Shown here piece by piece: positions 42,771 to 51,156 of a stretch of DNA of 64,000 nt. Under the pieces are notes generated by a model, which did no database searches, was not told where the DNA came from, and saw only the letters and a program-made list of their open reading frames with translations. Within the stretch, counting starts at the first letter, position 1. The number at the start of each line of letters is the position of its first letter. Source of the stretch: Palsa-295 sp963781105 (GTDB lineage Bacteria > Acidobacteriota > Terriglobia > Acidiferrales > UBA7541); contig CAWAED010000003.1 of assembly GCA_963781105.1 (NCBI GenBank), positions 992,001 through 1,056,000 of the forward strand, read 5' to 3'. The translations under genes were made by a program, and so were the position numbers.

Positions 42771-44258
42771 ATGAATTCACTGCCGAAAAGCCTGGGTGAA
42801 CTTCGCCGCAGTCAGTGGTCCGAAGAAAGAATCGCGCGCCGATCAGTCCGCCAGGAATTGCGTGAGAATCTGATGTGCAAGATGGAGAAGGGCGAAGCGC
42901 TCTTTTCCGGCGTGCACGGCTACGACGACACCGTGCTGCCGCAGATCATCAACGCGATTCTCTCGCGGCACCATTTTATTTTGCTCGGGCTGCGCGGACA
43001 GGCGAAATCACGAATATTGCGTGGCCTCGTGGGATTCATGGACCAGCAAATCCCGGTGGTGGAAGGCTGCGAGATTCACGATAACCCTTATGCGCCGCTT
43101 TGCCGCCTATGCCGAGAACGAATTGCCGCGGAAGGTGACGCTACGCCGATTGCGTGGCTCTCGCGCGACCACCGTTACGTGGAGAAACTCGCTACGCCAG
43201 ACGTGACGATCGCAGACATGATTGGAGACGTGGACCCGATCAAGGCGGCGCGCAGCGGGAAAAACCTCTCCGATGAATTGACGATTCACTACGGTCTGCT
43301 GCCTCGCGCCAATCGTGGGATTTTCGCGATCAACGAGTTGCCGGACCTCGCGGGAAAAATTCAGGTCGGCTTGTTCAACATCATGCAGGAAGGCGACGTG
43401 CAGATTAAGGGCTATCCGGTGCGCCTGGCGCTGGACGTCCTGCTGGTATTCACCGCCAACCCGGAAGATTACACGGCGCGCGGCAAGATTATTACGCCGC
43501 TGAAGGACCGCATCGGCTCGGAAATTCGCACGCATTATCCGGCCACTGTCGCGGAAGGCATGTCCATCACGTCGCAGGAATCGTGGACCGAGCGCGACAA
43601 CAAGAAGCGCGTGGAAATGCCACAGTACATCCGCGAGATTGTGGAAGAAGTGGCATTCCAGGCGCGCGAAGATAAGCGCGTGGACCGGCGCTCCGGCGTG
43701 AGCCAGCGGCTTCCGATCAGCGCGCTCGAAAACGTGCTGAGCAGCGCCGAACAACGCGCAGTGCGCAGCCGCGATTCCGCCGTGGTAGCGCGCGTCGCGG
43801 ATATTTATGCCGCAATTCCCTCCATGACCGGCAAGTTCGAACTGGAATATGAAGGCGAGCTGCGGGGCGCCGAAAATATCGCCCGCGAACTGATTCGCGC
43901 GGCTATTGGAAAGACGTACACCCAATATCTCACTGGCGCGAACATGCAGCCAGTGATCCAGTGGTTCGAACTGGGCGGCGAATTGAAAATTCCCGCGAAC
44001 GCGTCCAGTTCCGAAGTGATGGCGCAGCTGAAGAAAATCCAGGGGCTTTTCGACAATTTGAGCGTGCTCGAGGTCAGCCAGAAGGACGACGCGGGAATCG
44101 TGGCGAGCGCAGCGGAATTCATACTCGAAGGCCTGTGGGCGCACAAGCGCATCAATCGCAGCGAGGAACGCGGTTATTTTGCCGATGCGCGCAAGACTCC
44201 CGAGCCACGCGATCCGCGTGAACCATCGGGCCGCGTGCCGCGGCGGCAGTTCAACTGA
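42771..44258 (+). CDS. MoxR/ChlI-like AAA+ ATPase
   Basis: A 495-residue AAA+ ATPase related to magnesium-chelatase subunit I and MoxR. Walker A is G73-LRGQAK79-S80. FAINELPDLAGKIQVGLFNIMQEGDVQIKGY covers Walker B and the helix-2 insert, and LVFTANPEDYTARGKII is sensor 1. An insert with C-x-H...C-x-x-C character (GCEIHDNPYAPLCRLC) might bind a metal. A C-terminal lid follows. MoxR ATPases work with a von Willebrand A partner, and such a gene follows 43 bases later. The heme locus nearby invites a chelatase idea, but a general maturation chaperone is as likely. TATAAT lies at 42713-42718. Confidence 0.85.
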   Translation: MNSLPKSLGELRRSQWSEERIARRSVRQELRENLMCKMEKGEALFSGVHGYDDTVLPQIINAILSRHHFILLGLRGQAKSRILRGLVGFMDQQIPVVEGCEIHDNPYAPLCRLCRERIAAEGDATPIAWLSRDHRYVEKLATPDVTIADMIGDVDPIKAARSGKNLSDELTIHYGLLPRANRGIFAINELPDLAGKIQVGLFNIMQEGDVQIKGYPVRLALDVLLVFTANPEDYTARGKIITPLKDRIGSEIRTHYPATVAEGMSITSQESWTERDNKKRVEMPQYIREIVEEVAFQAREDKRVDRRSGVSQRLPISALENVLSSAEQRAVRSRDSAVVARVADIYAAIPSMTGKFELEYEGELRGAENIARELIRAAIGKTYTQYLTGANMQPVIQWFELGGELKIPANASSSEVMAQLKKIQGLFDNLSVLEVSQKDDAGIVASAAEFILEGLWAHKRINRSEERGYFADARKTPEPRDPREPSGRVPRRQFN

Positions 44259-44301
44259 CGGGATTCGAAGGAAGAGCTCCAGATAGAGCTGTAGGGACCC
44301 C

Positions 44302-45576
44302 ATGAAATACACAAAGTATTCAAAATACGCTCCCAACGCTGCGGATGATATTGACCTGCAAGAACTGATGAGCAGGCTTTCGGATTTCCTGCTGCAAAGC
44401 GGCTTCGAATCACAGTTCGGAATCTACGAAATGGATTCGGAGCGTTCCCGCGAACAGATGATGGAAGAGCTGCGCGAAGCCATCCTGCGCGCGCTGCAAG
44501 AGGGCGATCTGCTTCCGCCGGAGTTGATGGAGCAGATGCTCCAGAACCCGGATCTCGCGCAGAACCAGGAATTGCGCGACATCGTAAATCAAATCATCCA
44601 ACGCATGGAAAACGAAGGATTCATTTCGCGTCCGGATCAACCCGCGCAAGTGACGCCGCCTCCCTCGCAAACTCCCGGCGGCCAAGTGGGCGAGGCGCAA
44701 CCGAACATGGAAGCGCGCTTTGAGATCACGGACAAGGCGCTCGATTTTCTGGGATTCAAGACGCTCAAGGATTTGCTGGCATCGCTCGGCAAGAGCAGCT
44801 TCGGCCGCCACGACACGCGCGACCTAGCGACCGGCGTCGAATCCGGAGGCACCTCTAAGCATTACGAATTCGGCGACACGCTGAATATGGATATCAGCGG
44901 AACGCTTTTCAACGCCGTGCAGCGCAACGGCGCGCGGATTCCCATCGAACTCGATTATCCCGACCTGATGGTCCATCAGTGCGAGTATCAAAGCTCCTGC
45001 GCCACGGTGCTGATGCTGGACTGCAGCCACAGCATGATTCTTTACGGCGAAGATCGTTTTACGCCTGCGAAACGAGTGGCGCTGGCGTTGTCGCATTTGA
45101 TTCGCACGCAATACCCGGGCGATTCGCTGCATTGCGTGCTGTTCCACGATAGCGCCGAGGAAATCCCGCTGGGCAAACTCGCGCGCGTGCAGGTCGGTCC
45201 TTACTACACGAACACTCGCGAAGGGCTGCGTCTCGCGCAGCGGATTCTCTCGCGTCAGAAAAAAGATATGCGCCAGATCGTCATGATCACCGACGGCAAA
45301 CCTTCGGCATTGACGCTCGAAGATGGGCGCATCTACAAGAACGCCTTTGGCCTTGACCCGTTGGTCGTGACGCAGACGATGGAAGAAGTGGCGAAATGCA
45401 AGCGCGCGGGCATTTTGATCAATACCTTCATGCTGTCCAGCGATTACAGCCTCGTGCACTTCGTACAGAAAATCACCGAACTTTGCCGCGGCAAAGCCTA
45501 CTTCACTACTCCTTACACGCTCGGGCAATATCTCCTGATGGATTACGTCGGCAAGAAGACCCGCAATATCCATTGA
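44302..45576 (+). CDS. VWA-domain partner of the AAA+ ATPase
   Basis: A 424-residue cytoplasmic protein. Its C-terminal von Willebrand A domain (about 230-410) contains the metal-ion adhesion site D240-C-S242-H-S244 and the later ITDGKPSALT. The N-terminal half is acidic and helical with a Pro/Gln-rich linker (about 108-130, QVTPPPSQTPGGQ). In MoxR/ChlI-ChlD pairs the VWA protein presents a substrate to the ATPase hexamer (established knowledge). No signal peptide is present. The pair resembles the acidobacterial ChlI/VWA couple of unknown client. The start has AGGGA upstream. Confidence 0.85.
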   Translation: MKYTKYSKYAPNAADDIDLQELMSRLSDFLLQSGFESQFGIYEMDSERSREQMMEELREAILRALQEGDLLPPELMEQMLQNPDLAQNQELRDIVNQIIQRMENEGFISRPDQPAQVTPPPSQTPGGQVGEAQPNMEARFEITDKALDFLGFKTLKDLLASLGKSSFGRHDTRDLATGVESGGTSKHYEFGDTLNMDISGTLFNAVQRNGARIPIELDYPDLMVHQCEYQSSCATVLMLDCSHSMILYGEDRFTPAKRVALALSHLIRTQYPGDSLHCVLFHDSAEEIPLGKLARVQVGPYYTNTREGLRLAQRILSRQKKDMRQIVMITDGKPSALTLEDGRIYKNAFGLDPLVVTQTMEEVAKCKRAGILINTFMLSSDYSLVHFVQKITELCRGKAYFTTPYTLGQYLLMDYVGKKTRNIH

Positions 45577-45715
45577 TGTTTCGAGTTTTGGCGCCGTGTT
45601 ACGTCGCATGATTCTGGCCGCGTCCGTTTGCCCGGCACGTCATCCAATATGTGTGCGCTAGTGTGACCCGATGAGCCTGAAACGGAGCCTACATGAAATT
45701 CTGGGAGGAAATAAA

Positions 45716-46210
45716 ATGGCTGCTCTAGCGGCAGGCACCAAAGCCCCGGCAATTTCGCTGCAAGACATGAACGGTGAAACGGTGACGCTCGCGGACGCGT
45801 TGAAAAAAGGCCCGGTCGTCGCGGCATTTTTCAAAGTGGCCTGCCCCACGTGCCAATTCGCGGCGCCGTTCCTCGAGCGGCTCCATGAAACATACAGCGG
45901 GCCAAAGTTCACGCTCTGGGGAATTTCCCAGGACGATGCGCGCGATACGCGCGATTTCTTCAAGGAATTTGACGTCGAGTTCCCTTCCCTTGTAGACGCC
46001 GAGGGCTATCCGGTATCCAACCAGTACGGCGTCACCAACGTTCCTACGATCTTCCTGATCTCTCCAGACGGAAAAATCCAGGTGAGCTCAGTGGGATTTG
46101 AAAAGAAGGCTCTGGAGACTATCGCGGCCGAAGCGGCCCGGGCTACAGGCACGCCGCCAAAGGCGCTGTTCAAGCCGAGCGAAGCGGTGCCAGAACTCAA
46201 GCCGGGTTGA
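45716..46210 (+). CDS. Peroxiredoxin/TlpA-like thioredoxin-fold protein
   Basis: A 164-residue cytoplasmic AhpC-TSA/Redoxin protein with active site C43-P-T-C46 in FFKVACPTCQFAAPFL. GISQDDARDTRDFFKEF and the cis-proline loop GVTNVPTIFLISPDGK are also clear. The CxxC pair makes a disulfide-reductase or bacterioferritin-comigratory-like peroxidase role likely. It has no membrane anchor, unlike the TlpA protein at 1.8 kb. ATG at 45716 follows GGAGG by nine bases. No operon partner is obvious. Confidence 0.87.
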   Translation: MAALAAGTKAPAISLQDMNGETVTLADALKKGPVVAAFFKVACPTCQFAAPFLERLHETYSGPKFTLWGISQDDARDTRDFFKEFDVEFPSLVDAEGYPVSNQYGVTNVPTIFLISPDGKIQVSSVGFEKKALETIAAEAARATGTPPKALFKPSEAVPELKPG

Positions 46211-46330
46211 GGGTCGAAAAACTAGGTTCCGTCGGAACCGAAGACAATCTCCCAACGATAGACGCTAGCGCCCCAACCGCTCTCTTGGTGTAGAATCGCC
46301 GGACGTAATCCATTCGAGAGAGGTGATGGA

Positions 46331-46540
46331 ATGAACGAAGAAGCCTGGCAAATATTGGAAGACAGATTCACAGAACGGCGGCACGAAGCGTTCACGCTAC
46401 ACAAGAACGGAACCCGGAACGCTGAGCGCACTTTCATGGAGTTGGTTCGCATCGAAGCGGAATACATCCAGGCGCTCTACTCGCTTTACGAGAAGGAAGG
46501 TACGGAGCGGCCGCGCGGCGCGTCCGGGGCCTCAGCCTAG
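46331..46540 (+). CDS. Small hypothetical helical protein
   Basis: A 69-residue acidic protein, largely one or two amphipathic helices (EEAWQILEDRFTERRHEAF and ERTFMELVRIEAEYIQALYSLYEKE). AGAGGTGA lies just before the ATG and TAGAAT at 46291-46296 may be a -10. I recognise no family. The stop codon abuts that of holA on the other strand (46540/46541). The good ribosome-binding site argues for a real gene. Confidence 0.55.
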   Translation: MNEEAWQILEDRFTERRHEAFTLHKNGTRNAERTFMELVRIEAEYIQALYSLYEKEGTERPRGASGASA

Positions 46541-47617
46541 TTAGGACGATGTAGCCGCCGAAGACGCGGAGGACGTGAGTCGCGCGATCAGAAATTCCAT
46601 CAGCGCGCGCGGGTTGGGGTTCGAAGATTTCAGTTGGCTATCCGCTTCGGCCAAAGCTAACAGGCCAGCGAGAAGATCCTTCTTCGGGATGCGATGCGCG
46701 TTGCGTACAGCGGCTTCCGCAGCCTCTGGACGCATCTGCAGCGGGCGAGCCGCCTGAAACCCGTTCATGCCCGCGGGCAGATCGCGCGCTTCAATCAGCT
46801 TGCGGTACATCCAGGCCAGCACGCCCACCAGTCCGATCGGTTCTTCCCCTTCACGCAATAAATTTTCCAGAAACGCGAAGGCATCAGCGCGGCGGCGCGT
46901 CGCTAGCATATCCGCAAGCTGCCACACGGTATTCTTGCGCGCCTTGGGCACCAGTTCTTCCACGTCCGCGGAGGTAATGCGCCCTCGGCCCTGCGCATAC
47001 GAGGCGAGCTTTTGCATTTCGACGCGAATGCGCGCCGGCTCGCTATTCACAATTTCAGCGAGCAAGTTGGCCGCAGGGCGTTCGATATCCGCGCCCAATT
47101 CCTTGGCCATCTGCTCGGCGAGAGCCGCGGCGGATTCGTTTCCGAGCGTCAATTCCACAATCACCGCATTTTCCGCCAGCACTTTGTAAAGCCGCTGGCG
47201 GTGATCGAGTTTAGGCACTTCGAAGACAATCACCGTGAAGGGCGCGGGCTTAGCAAGATATTCCGCCAGGGCCTTGAGCGTGTCCTTGCGCGGATCGTCG
47301 CCGTCGTCTCCATCATCGCTGTCGTCGCCATCTTTCGCGCGCGATTGAATGGATTCCGCGCCGTCCACCAGCAGCACCTGGCAGGATGCCAGCATCGGCA
47401 TGGTCTCCGCGCGTTGAAATAACTCGCTCCAATCGCCGCCACGCACCATAACGCGGCCGAGCGCCCAATCGCGCATCGGTTCCGGCACATACGAATCAAT
47501 AATTTTGCTGCGGCACATATCGCGCAAATAAGGATCGGTGCCTTCCAGAACAATCGCCGGGACCGGCTTGCCCTTGGCGAGCCGCTCGAGCAATTTATCG
47601 GGCGAAAGTTCCGGCAT
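46541..47617 (-). CDS. holA: DNA polymerase III delta subunit
   Basis: The clamp-loader wrench that opens the beta clamp. The 358-residue protein follows the HolA layout: an N-terminal AAA-like domain (AIVLEGTDPYLRDMCRSKII, CQVLLVDGAES), a middle lid (ITSADVEELVPKARKNTVWQLADML) and the C-terminal collar domain (AAVRNAHRIPKKDLLAGLLALAEADSQLKS). HolA lacks a working Walker A, as here. An oddity is the acidic insert DGDDSDDGDDGDDPRKD at about 96-112. It is read after lptE with a one-base overlap. Confidence 0.9.
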   Translation of the reverse strand: MPELSPDKLLERLAKGKPVPAIVLEGTDPYLRDMCRSKIIDSYVPEPMRDWALGRVMVRGGDWSELFQRAETMPMLASCQVLLVDGAESIQSRAKDGDDSDDGDDGDDPRKDTLKALAEYLAKPAPFTVIVFEVPKLDHRQRLYKVLAENAVIVELTLGNESAAALAEQMAKELGADIERPAANLLAEIVNSEPARIRVEMQKLASYAQGRGRITSADVEELVPKARKNTVWQLADMLATRRRADAFAFLENLLREGEEPIGLVGVLAWMYRKLIEARDLPAGMNGFQAARPLQMRPEAAEAAVRNAHRIPKKDLLAGLLALAEADSQLKSSNPNPRALMEFLIARLTSSASSAATSS

Positions 47618-48156
47618 CAGAAATTCTCCGTCACGTTGGAAACCAGCTGCGCTGCGAAATCCCGGGACATGCGCTCCAGCGCGGGGTCCTGCTCTTCGAA
47701 AAAGCTCTGCACGTCGGAAGAAATCTGGTACTCGTCGCGAAATACCATGTCGCTGTTCTGGTATGCGGTTTTCTGCGATTGGTTGTCCAGGAGTTCGACT
47801 TTAGTATGCACGGTGACCAGCATCGTCGTCACCTGCCCAGTGGTCGCGTTAAACAACACCGGACTCGTTTCGATCGAGAGCACTTCGCCGTGCAGAACGG
47901 CGTCGGCGGAAGCGGGATCCTGCACGATGCGATATTTGGTGCGCTGCAGGAATTGCCGGATGACGGCAGCCGTAAAACGCTGCTCGATGCGGTAACGCGT
48001 CGTATCGTTCTTGAACGCGGGAACGGCAATCGTCTTCCACTGCGAAGGCAGCGAGGCCCCCCGGCCTGCCACGTGATAGCCGCAGCTCACCGGCACGAAT
48101 GCCGCGAAGAGCACAACGAGCGGAAGCAATCCCCTACTGCACAGGCGGTTTCGCAA
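47617..48156 (-). CDS. lptE: LPS-assembly lipoprotein LptE-like
   Basis: A 179-residue outer-membrane lipoprotein: signal peptide LLPLVVLFAAFVPVSCGYH with the lipidated cysteine just before GYH, the hallmark of LptE. The mature part has WKTIAVPAFKNDTTRYRIEQRFTAAVIRQFL and SADAVLHGEVLSIETSPV, the alpha-beta sandwich that plugs the LptD barrel. It starts with TTG behind GGAGGAA and overlaps the Asd-like gene by 23 bases. The lptE-holA order is common in bacteria, which supports both calls. Confidence 0.85.
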   Translation of the reverse strand: MRNRLCSRGLLPLVVLFAAFVPVSCGYHVAGRGASLPSQWKTIAVPAFKNDTTRYRIEQRFTAAVIRQFLQRTKYRIVQDPASADAVLHGEVLSIETSPVLFNATTGQVTTMLVTVHTKVELLDNQSQKTAYQNSDMVFRDEYQISSDVQSFFEEQDPALERMSRDFAAQLVSNVTENF

Positions 48157-49210
48157 CCAATTCCTCCGCGATGCGCGCGGCGTTCACAGCCGCAAGACGC
48201 AAATTGTCAGCGACGCCCCAAATCCACACGCCGTTCGGGACACTGGCATCTAGCTCGATATGAGCGATATGAATTTCGCTTTCGCCCGCAACGCTCACGT
48301 TACTCGGCGCGGGATCTCCAGCCGCGCCGACCTTCACACCTAGACTCGCAAAAGCGGCTTCGAGTTGCTCGCGCTGCGGCGTCGAGCCAAATTCCGCGTA
48401 CGCGGCCACCGCGTATCCATAAAACACCGGCGCTTGCACCAACTGCAATGCTGGCACGGCGGCGCGGCCCGCGAGATATTCCGACGTGTCGCGCGCGATC
48501 GAGGCACGCAGTTCGGCGAGAGTGGGTTTACATTCTTCACCGTACCCAGCAAGCAGGTTGAAAGCGACCTGCGCGTCGAACACGGATTGCGCGATCGGAC
48601 GGAACGACAGCAAATTGGCGGTTTGGCTTTCGAGTTCGTCCACACCGGCCTGATCGCGCTCGGAAACCGGAGGAAACAACAATTGCACCGTGCGAAGCGG
48701 GGACAATTTCGAAAGCGCCGCCGCAATGGTGCAGGCAACGATCACGCCGGAGCCCGGCGATGAGTACGCGATTGGCTGCGCCGCACCGCCGGACGGCGCC
48801 GGCCCCGCCGTTTCTGGCTTACCCGCGTGAGCGCCGGGGCGCGGAAGCAGTACGGTCGAAAGCGCAGGGATCCATGAAGTGGACTGGCCACTGGCCGCGA
48901 GCATGCCGGTAAGATCAATCACCGTCGCGCCAGAACGCTGCGCAACTTGCCAGTTCTGCTCGGCGTCTTGCTGCGAACCAGCGAAAAACGCAAAGCGCGC
49001 GCCTTCGAAGCTTTCCTCGTCCAAGGCACGGATGAAAGCCGGCTCACCGCCAACCTCCGTCAACGTGCCGGCCATCACCGGCTCATCGAGCAACACAATA
49101 TCGCCCCCGGGAAAATTGCGTTCTTCCAGAACAAGCTTCAATTCCTTGCCGCGCAAGGAGGAAGCGCCCACGATGGCGACGCGATTCGCTGCTTCGTGCC
49201 CGGCGGGCAT
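48134..49210 (-). CDS. Asd/ArgC-like dehydrogenase-fold protein lacking the catalytic cysteine motif
   Basis: A 358-residue protein with the aspartate-semialdehyde dehydrogenase plan: Rossmann start VAIVGASSLRGKELKLVL, FFAGSQQDAEQNWQVAQRSGATVIDLTG, then the dimerisation domain (FDAQVAFNLLAGY, PVFYGYAVAAYAEF). True Asd carries N-C-(S/T) where this protein reads SSPGSGVIVA (about 150-159), so the thioester-forming cysteine is missing; C160 is out of register. A 15-residue Pro/Ala/Gly insert (about 126-144) is also unusual. It is therefore unlikely to reduce aspartyl phosphate. A true asd would be expected elsewhere in the genome. It is followed by lptE. Confidence 0.82.
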   Translation of the reverse strand: MPAGHEAANRVAIVGASSLRGKELKLVLEERNFPGGDIVLLDEPVMAGTLTEVGGEPAFIRALDEESFEGARFAFFAGSQQDAEQNWQVAQRSGATVIDLTGMLAASGQSTSWIPALSTVLLPRPGAHAGKPETAGPAPSGGAAQPIAYSSPGSGVIVACTIAAALSKLSPLRTVQLLFPPVSERDQAGVDELESQTANLLSFRPIAQSVFDAQVAFNLLAGYGEECKPTLAELRASIARDTSEYLAGRAAVPALQLVQAPVFYGYAVAAYAEFGSTPQREQLEAAFASLGVKVGAAGDPAPSNVSVAGESEIHIAHIELDASVPNGVWIWGVADNLRLAAVNAARIAEELVAKPPVQ

Positions 49211-49213
49211 AGT

Positions 49214-50047
49214 CTAGGCAGGCCGCGAAGCAAGCCGGTGCCGCACCGTGCGGACCAATTGCATGACGGGCCCGTGGATGGTGTAGCCGGCAGTAACAAG
49301 CAGCAGGGTTTGATGGGAAAAATAAACCACCGCGCCCACCAGGAGAGCTAGCAGAACCACCGCAAGCGACGGCTGGCGGCGCGTTAACGGAATGTCCTTA
49401 AAACTAAAATAACGAATCGTGCTGGACATCAAAACGCCAAGAATCACTACCAGGGCAAGCCACAAAACTGAAACGCGTACATCCTCCAACGGATGTCCAT
49501 GCGAGAAATGCACCGTAGCGGCGATCATGCCGGCGGCCGCAGGAGTGGGCATCCCGGCGAAATAGCGACTGCCACCCGGAGCCATGCCCTGAATATTGAA
49601 CCGGGCCAGCCGCCACGCGCAGCAAGCCACAAAAATAAATCCGATCAGCCAGCCTAATTGCGTAAGGTGTAGCGCTTCCGGAGCATTCGCCGCCGCAGCA
49701 GCACGAATTCCCCAAGCGTAGGCGAGAAATGCGGGCGCGACGCCGAAGCTGACGATGTCCGCAAGCGAATCGAATTCCTTGCCGAACTCGCTCTCAGTCT
49801 TCATCGCGCGCGCAATCCGCCCGTCGAGCGAATCGAATAGCCAAGCCAAGCCTATGGCCATTGCTGCGTTATCGAAATCGGTGATTTTTCCGTCGAGGGT
49901 CGCCAGAATCGCGTAGTACCCGCAAAGCATGTTGGCGACCGTAAACGCGCTGGGAAGGATATAAACGCCGCGGCGGAGACGATGATTGCGGAAAGGCCGG
50001 CGCGGGCTTTCTTCGTGTCCGATGGGATCTATGCCGTTGAATTCCAT
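49214..50047 (-). CDS. pssA: CDP-diacylglycerol-serine O-phosphatidyltransferase
   Basis: It makes phosphatidylserine from CDP-diacylglycerol and serine in the inner membrane. The CDP-alcohol phosphotransferase signature is complete: D72..D75-G76-x2-A79-R80-x8-G89-x3-D93-x3-D97. About eight hydrophobic helices follow (277 residues). PsdA-type decarboxylase lies immediately upstream, overlapping by 19 bases, so the pair makes phosphatidylethanolamine. The N-terminal region FTVANMLCGYYAI is typical of the integral-membrane PssA of Bacillus type. Confidence 0.94.
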   Translation of the reverse strand: MEFNGIDPIGHEESPRRPFRNHRLRRGVYILPSAFTVANMLCGYYAILATLDGKITDFDNAAMAIGLAWLFDSLDGRIARAMKTESEFGKEFDSLADIVSFGVAPAFLAYAWGIRAAAAANAPEALHLTQLGWLIGFIFVACCAWRLARFNIQGMAPGGSRYFAGMPTPAAAGMIAATVHFSHGHPLEDVRVSVLWLALVVILGVLMSSTIRYFSFKDIPLTRRQPSLAVVLLALLVGAVVYFSHQTLLLVTAGYTIHGPVMQLVRTVRHRLASRPA

Positions 50048-50649
50048 TTCGCCAGTATACTTTCGCCGCCTTTAACCTTCTGCCTGAGCTTCACAACCAC
50101 TTGCGTATCGAGAGGCAGCCAGATGTCCACGCGCGAGCCAAAGCGAATTAGTCCGACGCGTTCGCCCAGCGCCACTTCCTCGCCTTCGCGTTTCCAGCAT
50201 ATCACGCGCCGCGCGATTGCTCCGGCGATTTGTTTGAAGACTAACGGGCCGCGCGGCGTATGCACGTAGATAATATTCTGTTCATTCTCGCGCGACGCTG
50301 CGGAGCGCAACGCAGCGTAGAAGCGTCCGGGACGATAGACGACGTCCGCTATGCGCCCCGCCGCCGGCGCGCGCTGCACGTGCACGTCCCAAATCGAAAG
50401 AAAAATACTGATGCGATGCCCGACCACGGAATCGAGCATCTCGTCCACGATTTCGACCACATGCCCATCTGCGGGAGAAACGATCAGGCCGGCATCGGAA
50501 GGTACGCTGCGCTGCGGATCACGGAAAAAATAAAAAATAAATAACCCCAGGAAAATCATTATGCCGCCGAGCCATTTCCAGCCGGGAATGAAACAAAGTG
50601 CGCCCGCAATCAGCGGAGGCAATGCGAATCGGTATGCGTCCTTGATCAT
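50029..50649 (-). CDS. psd: Phosphatidylserine decarboxylase, short (archaeal-type) form
   Basis: It converts phosphatidylserine to phosphatidylethanolamine. The proenzyme self-cleaves at G171-S172 in IRFGSRVDIWLP to form the pyruvoyl group; in this short family the motif is G-S rather than LGST. Two N-terminal hydrophobic helices (about 7-42) anchor it. VSPADGHVVEIV and SIWDVHVQRAPAAG are diagnostic. I prefer ATG at 50649; an in-frame TTG at 50676 would add nine residues. It overlaps pssA by 19 bases. Confidence 0.94.
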   Translation of the reverse strand: MIKDAYRFALPPLIAGALCFIPGWKWLGGIMIFLGLFIFYFFRDPQRSVPSDAGLIVSPADGHVVEIVDEMLDSVVGHRISIFLSIWDVHVQRAPAAGRIADVVYRPGRFYAALRSAASRENEQNIIYVHTPRGPLVFKQIAGAIARRVICWKREGEEVALGERVGLIRFGSRVDIWLPLDTQVVVKLRQKVKGGESILAKWNSTA

Positions 50650-50796
50650 AATTCCAGTAGGTTCCTTGTTCCGCAAAAGCGCCCGCAGCGCGCAAGCTTC
50701 CGCCGCGCAAATGCTTGCGGCTCAGATGATAAGCGAGTGCACCGGTATTGTACGACAGAAGTTTACGGACGGCTGGAGGGCAAACGCGGAAACGGG

Positions 50797-51033
50797 TCAG
50801 TGATGGACCATTTGATTGTGGTAACTGGCCACAATCAGTTCCATCATGTCCTTTAGGTGCAGCTTCATTTTTTTGAGCGATACTTCCATCTCGAGGTCTT
50901 CCACGTTCCAGTAGGATTGTTTGATTAGTTGCTGAAGCTGGGATTCACAGCGGGAGTGTTCTTCGAAGAGCTTGCGGTATTCCTGGTTCGATTCCATCAG
51001 GGCTCGCCGGATATCGTGCGTCGTAATCGGCAT
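50797..51033 (-). CDS. DUF465 (YdcH-like) small helical protein
   Basis: A 78-residue helical hairpin with the family pattern YRKLFEEHSRCESQLQQLIKQ followed by EVSLKKMKLHLKDMMELIV, the E-x-x-L-K-K-x-(K/R)-L-x-L-K-D motif. Function unknown. AGGAGG lies seven bases before the ATG. It is monocistronic; the gap to psd (50650-50796) holds nothing recognisable. Confidence 0.8.
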   Translation of the reverse strand: MPITTHDIRRALMESNQEYRKLFEEHSRCESQLQQLIKQSYWNVEDLEMEVSLKKMKLHLKDMMELIVASYHNQMVHH

Positions 51034-51156
51034 TCGTTCCCTCCTGGTTGTAACGAACGTTCACATAATCGTAACAATTACCACAACTGCGATGTGGAAG
51101 CCAATAGGCAAAATGTACTGGTTCGGTTTCACACTGAAACGCTCGCCGGACGCCGC

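Noticed and set aside
43107..44336. Minus-strand frame of 409 residues opposite the AAA+ gene
   Set aside because: It is a mirror of the MoxR-like coding sequence; Arg/His-rich and without any domain.
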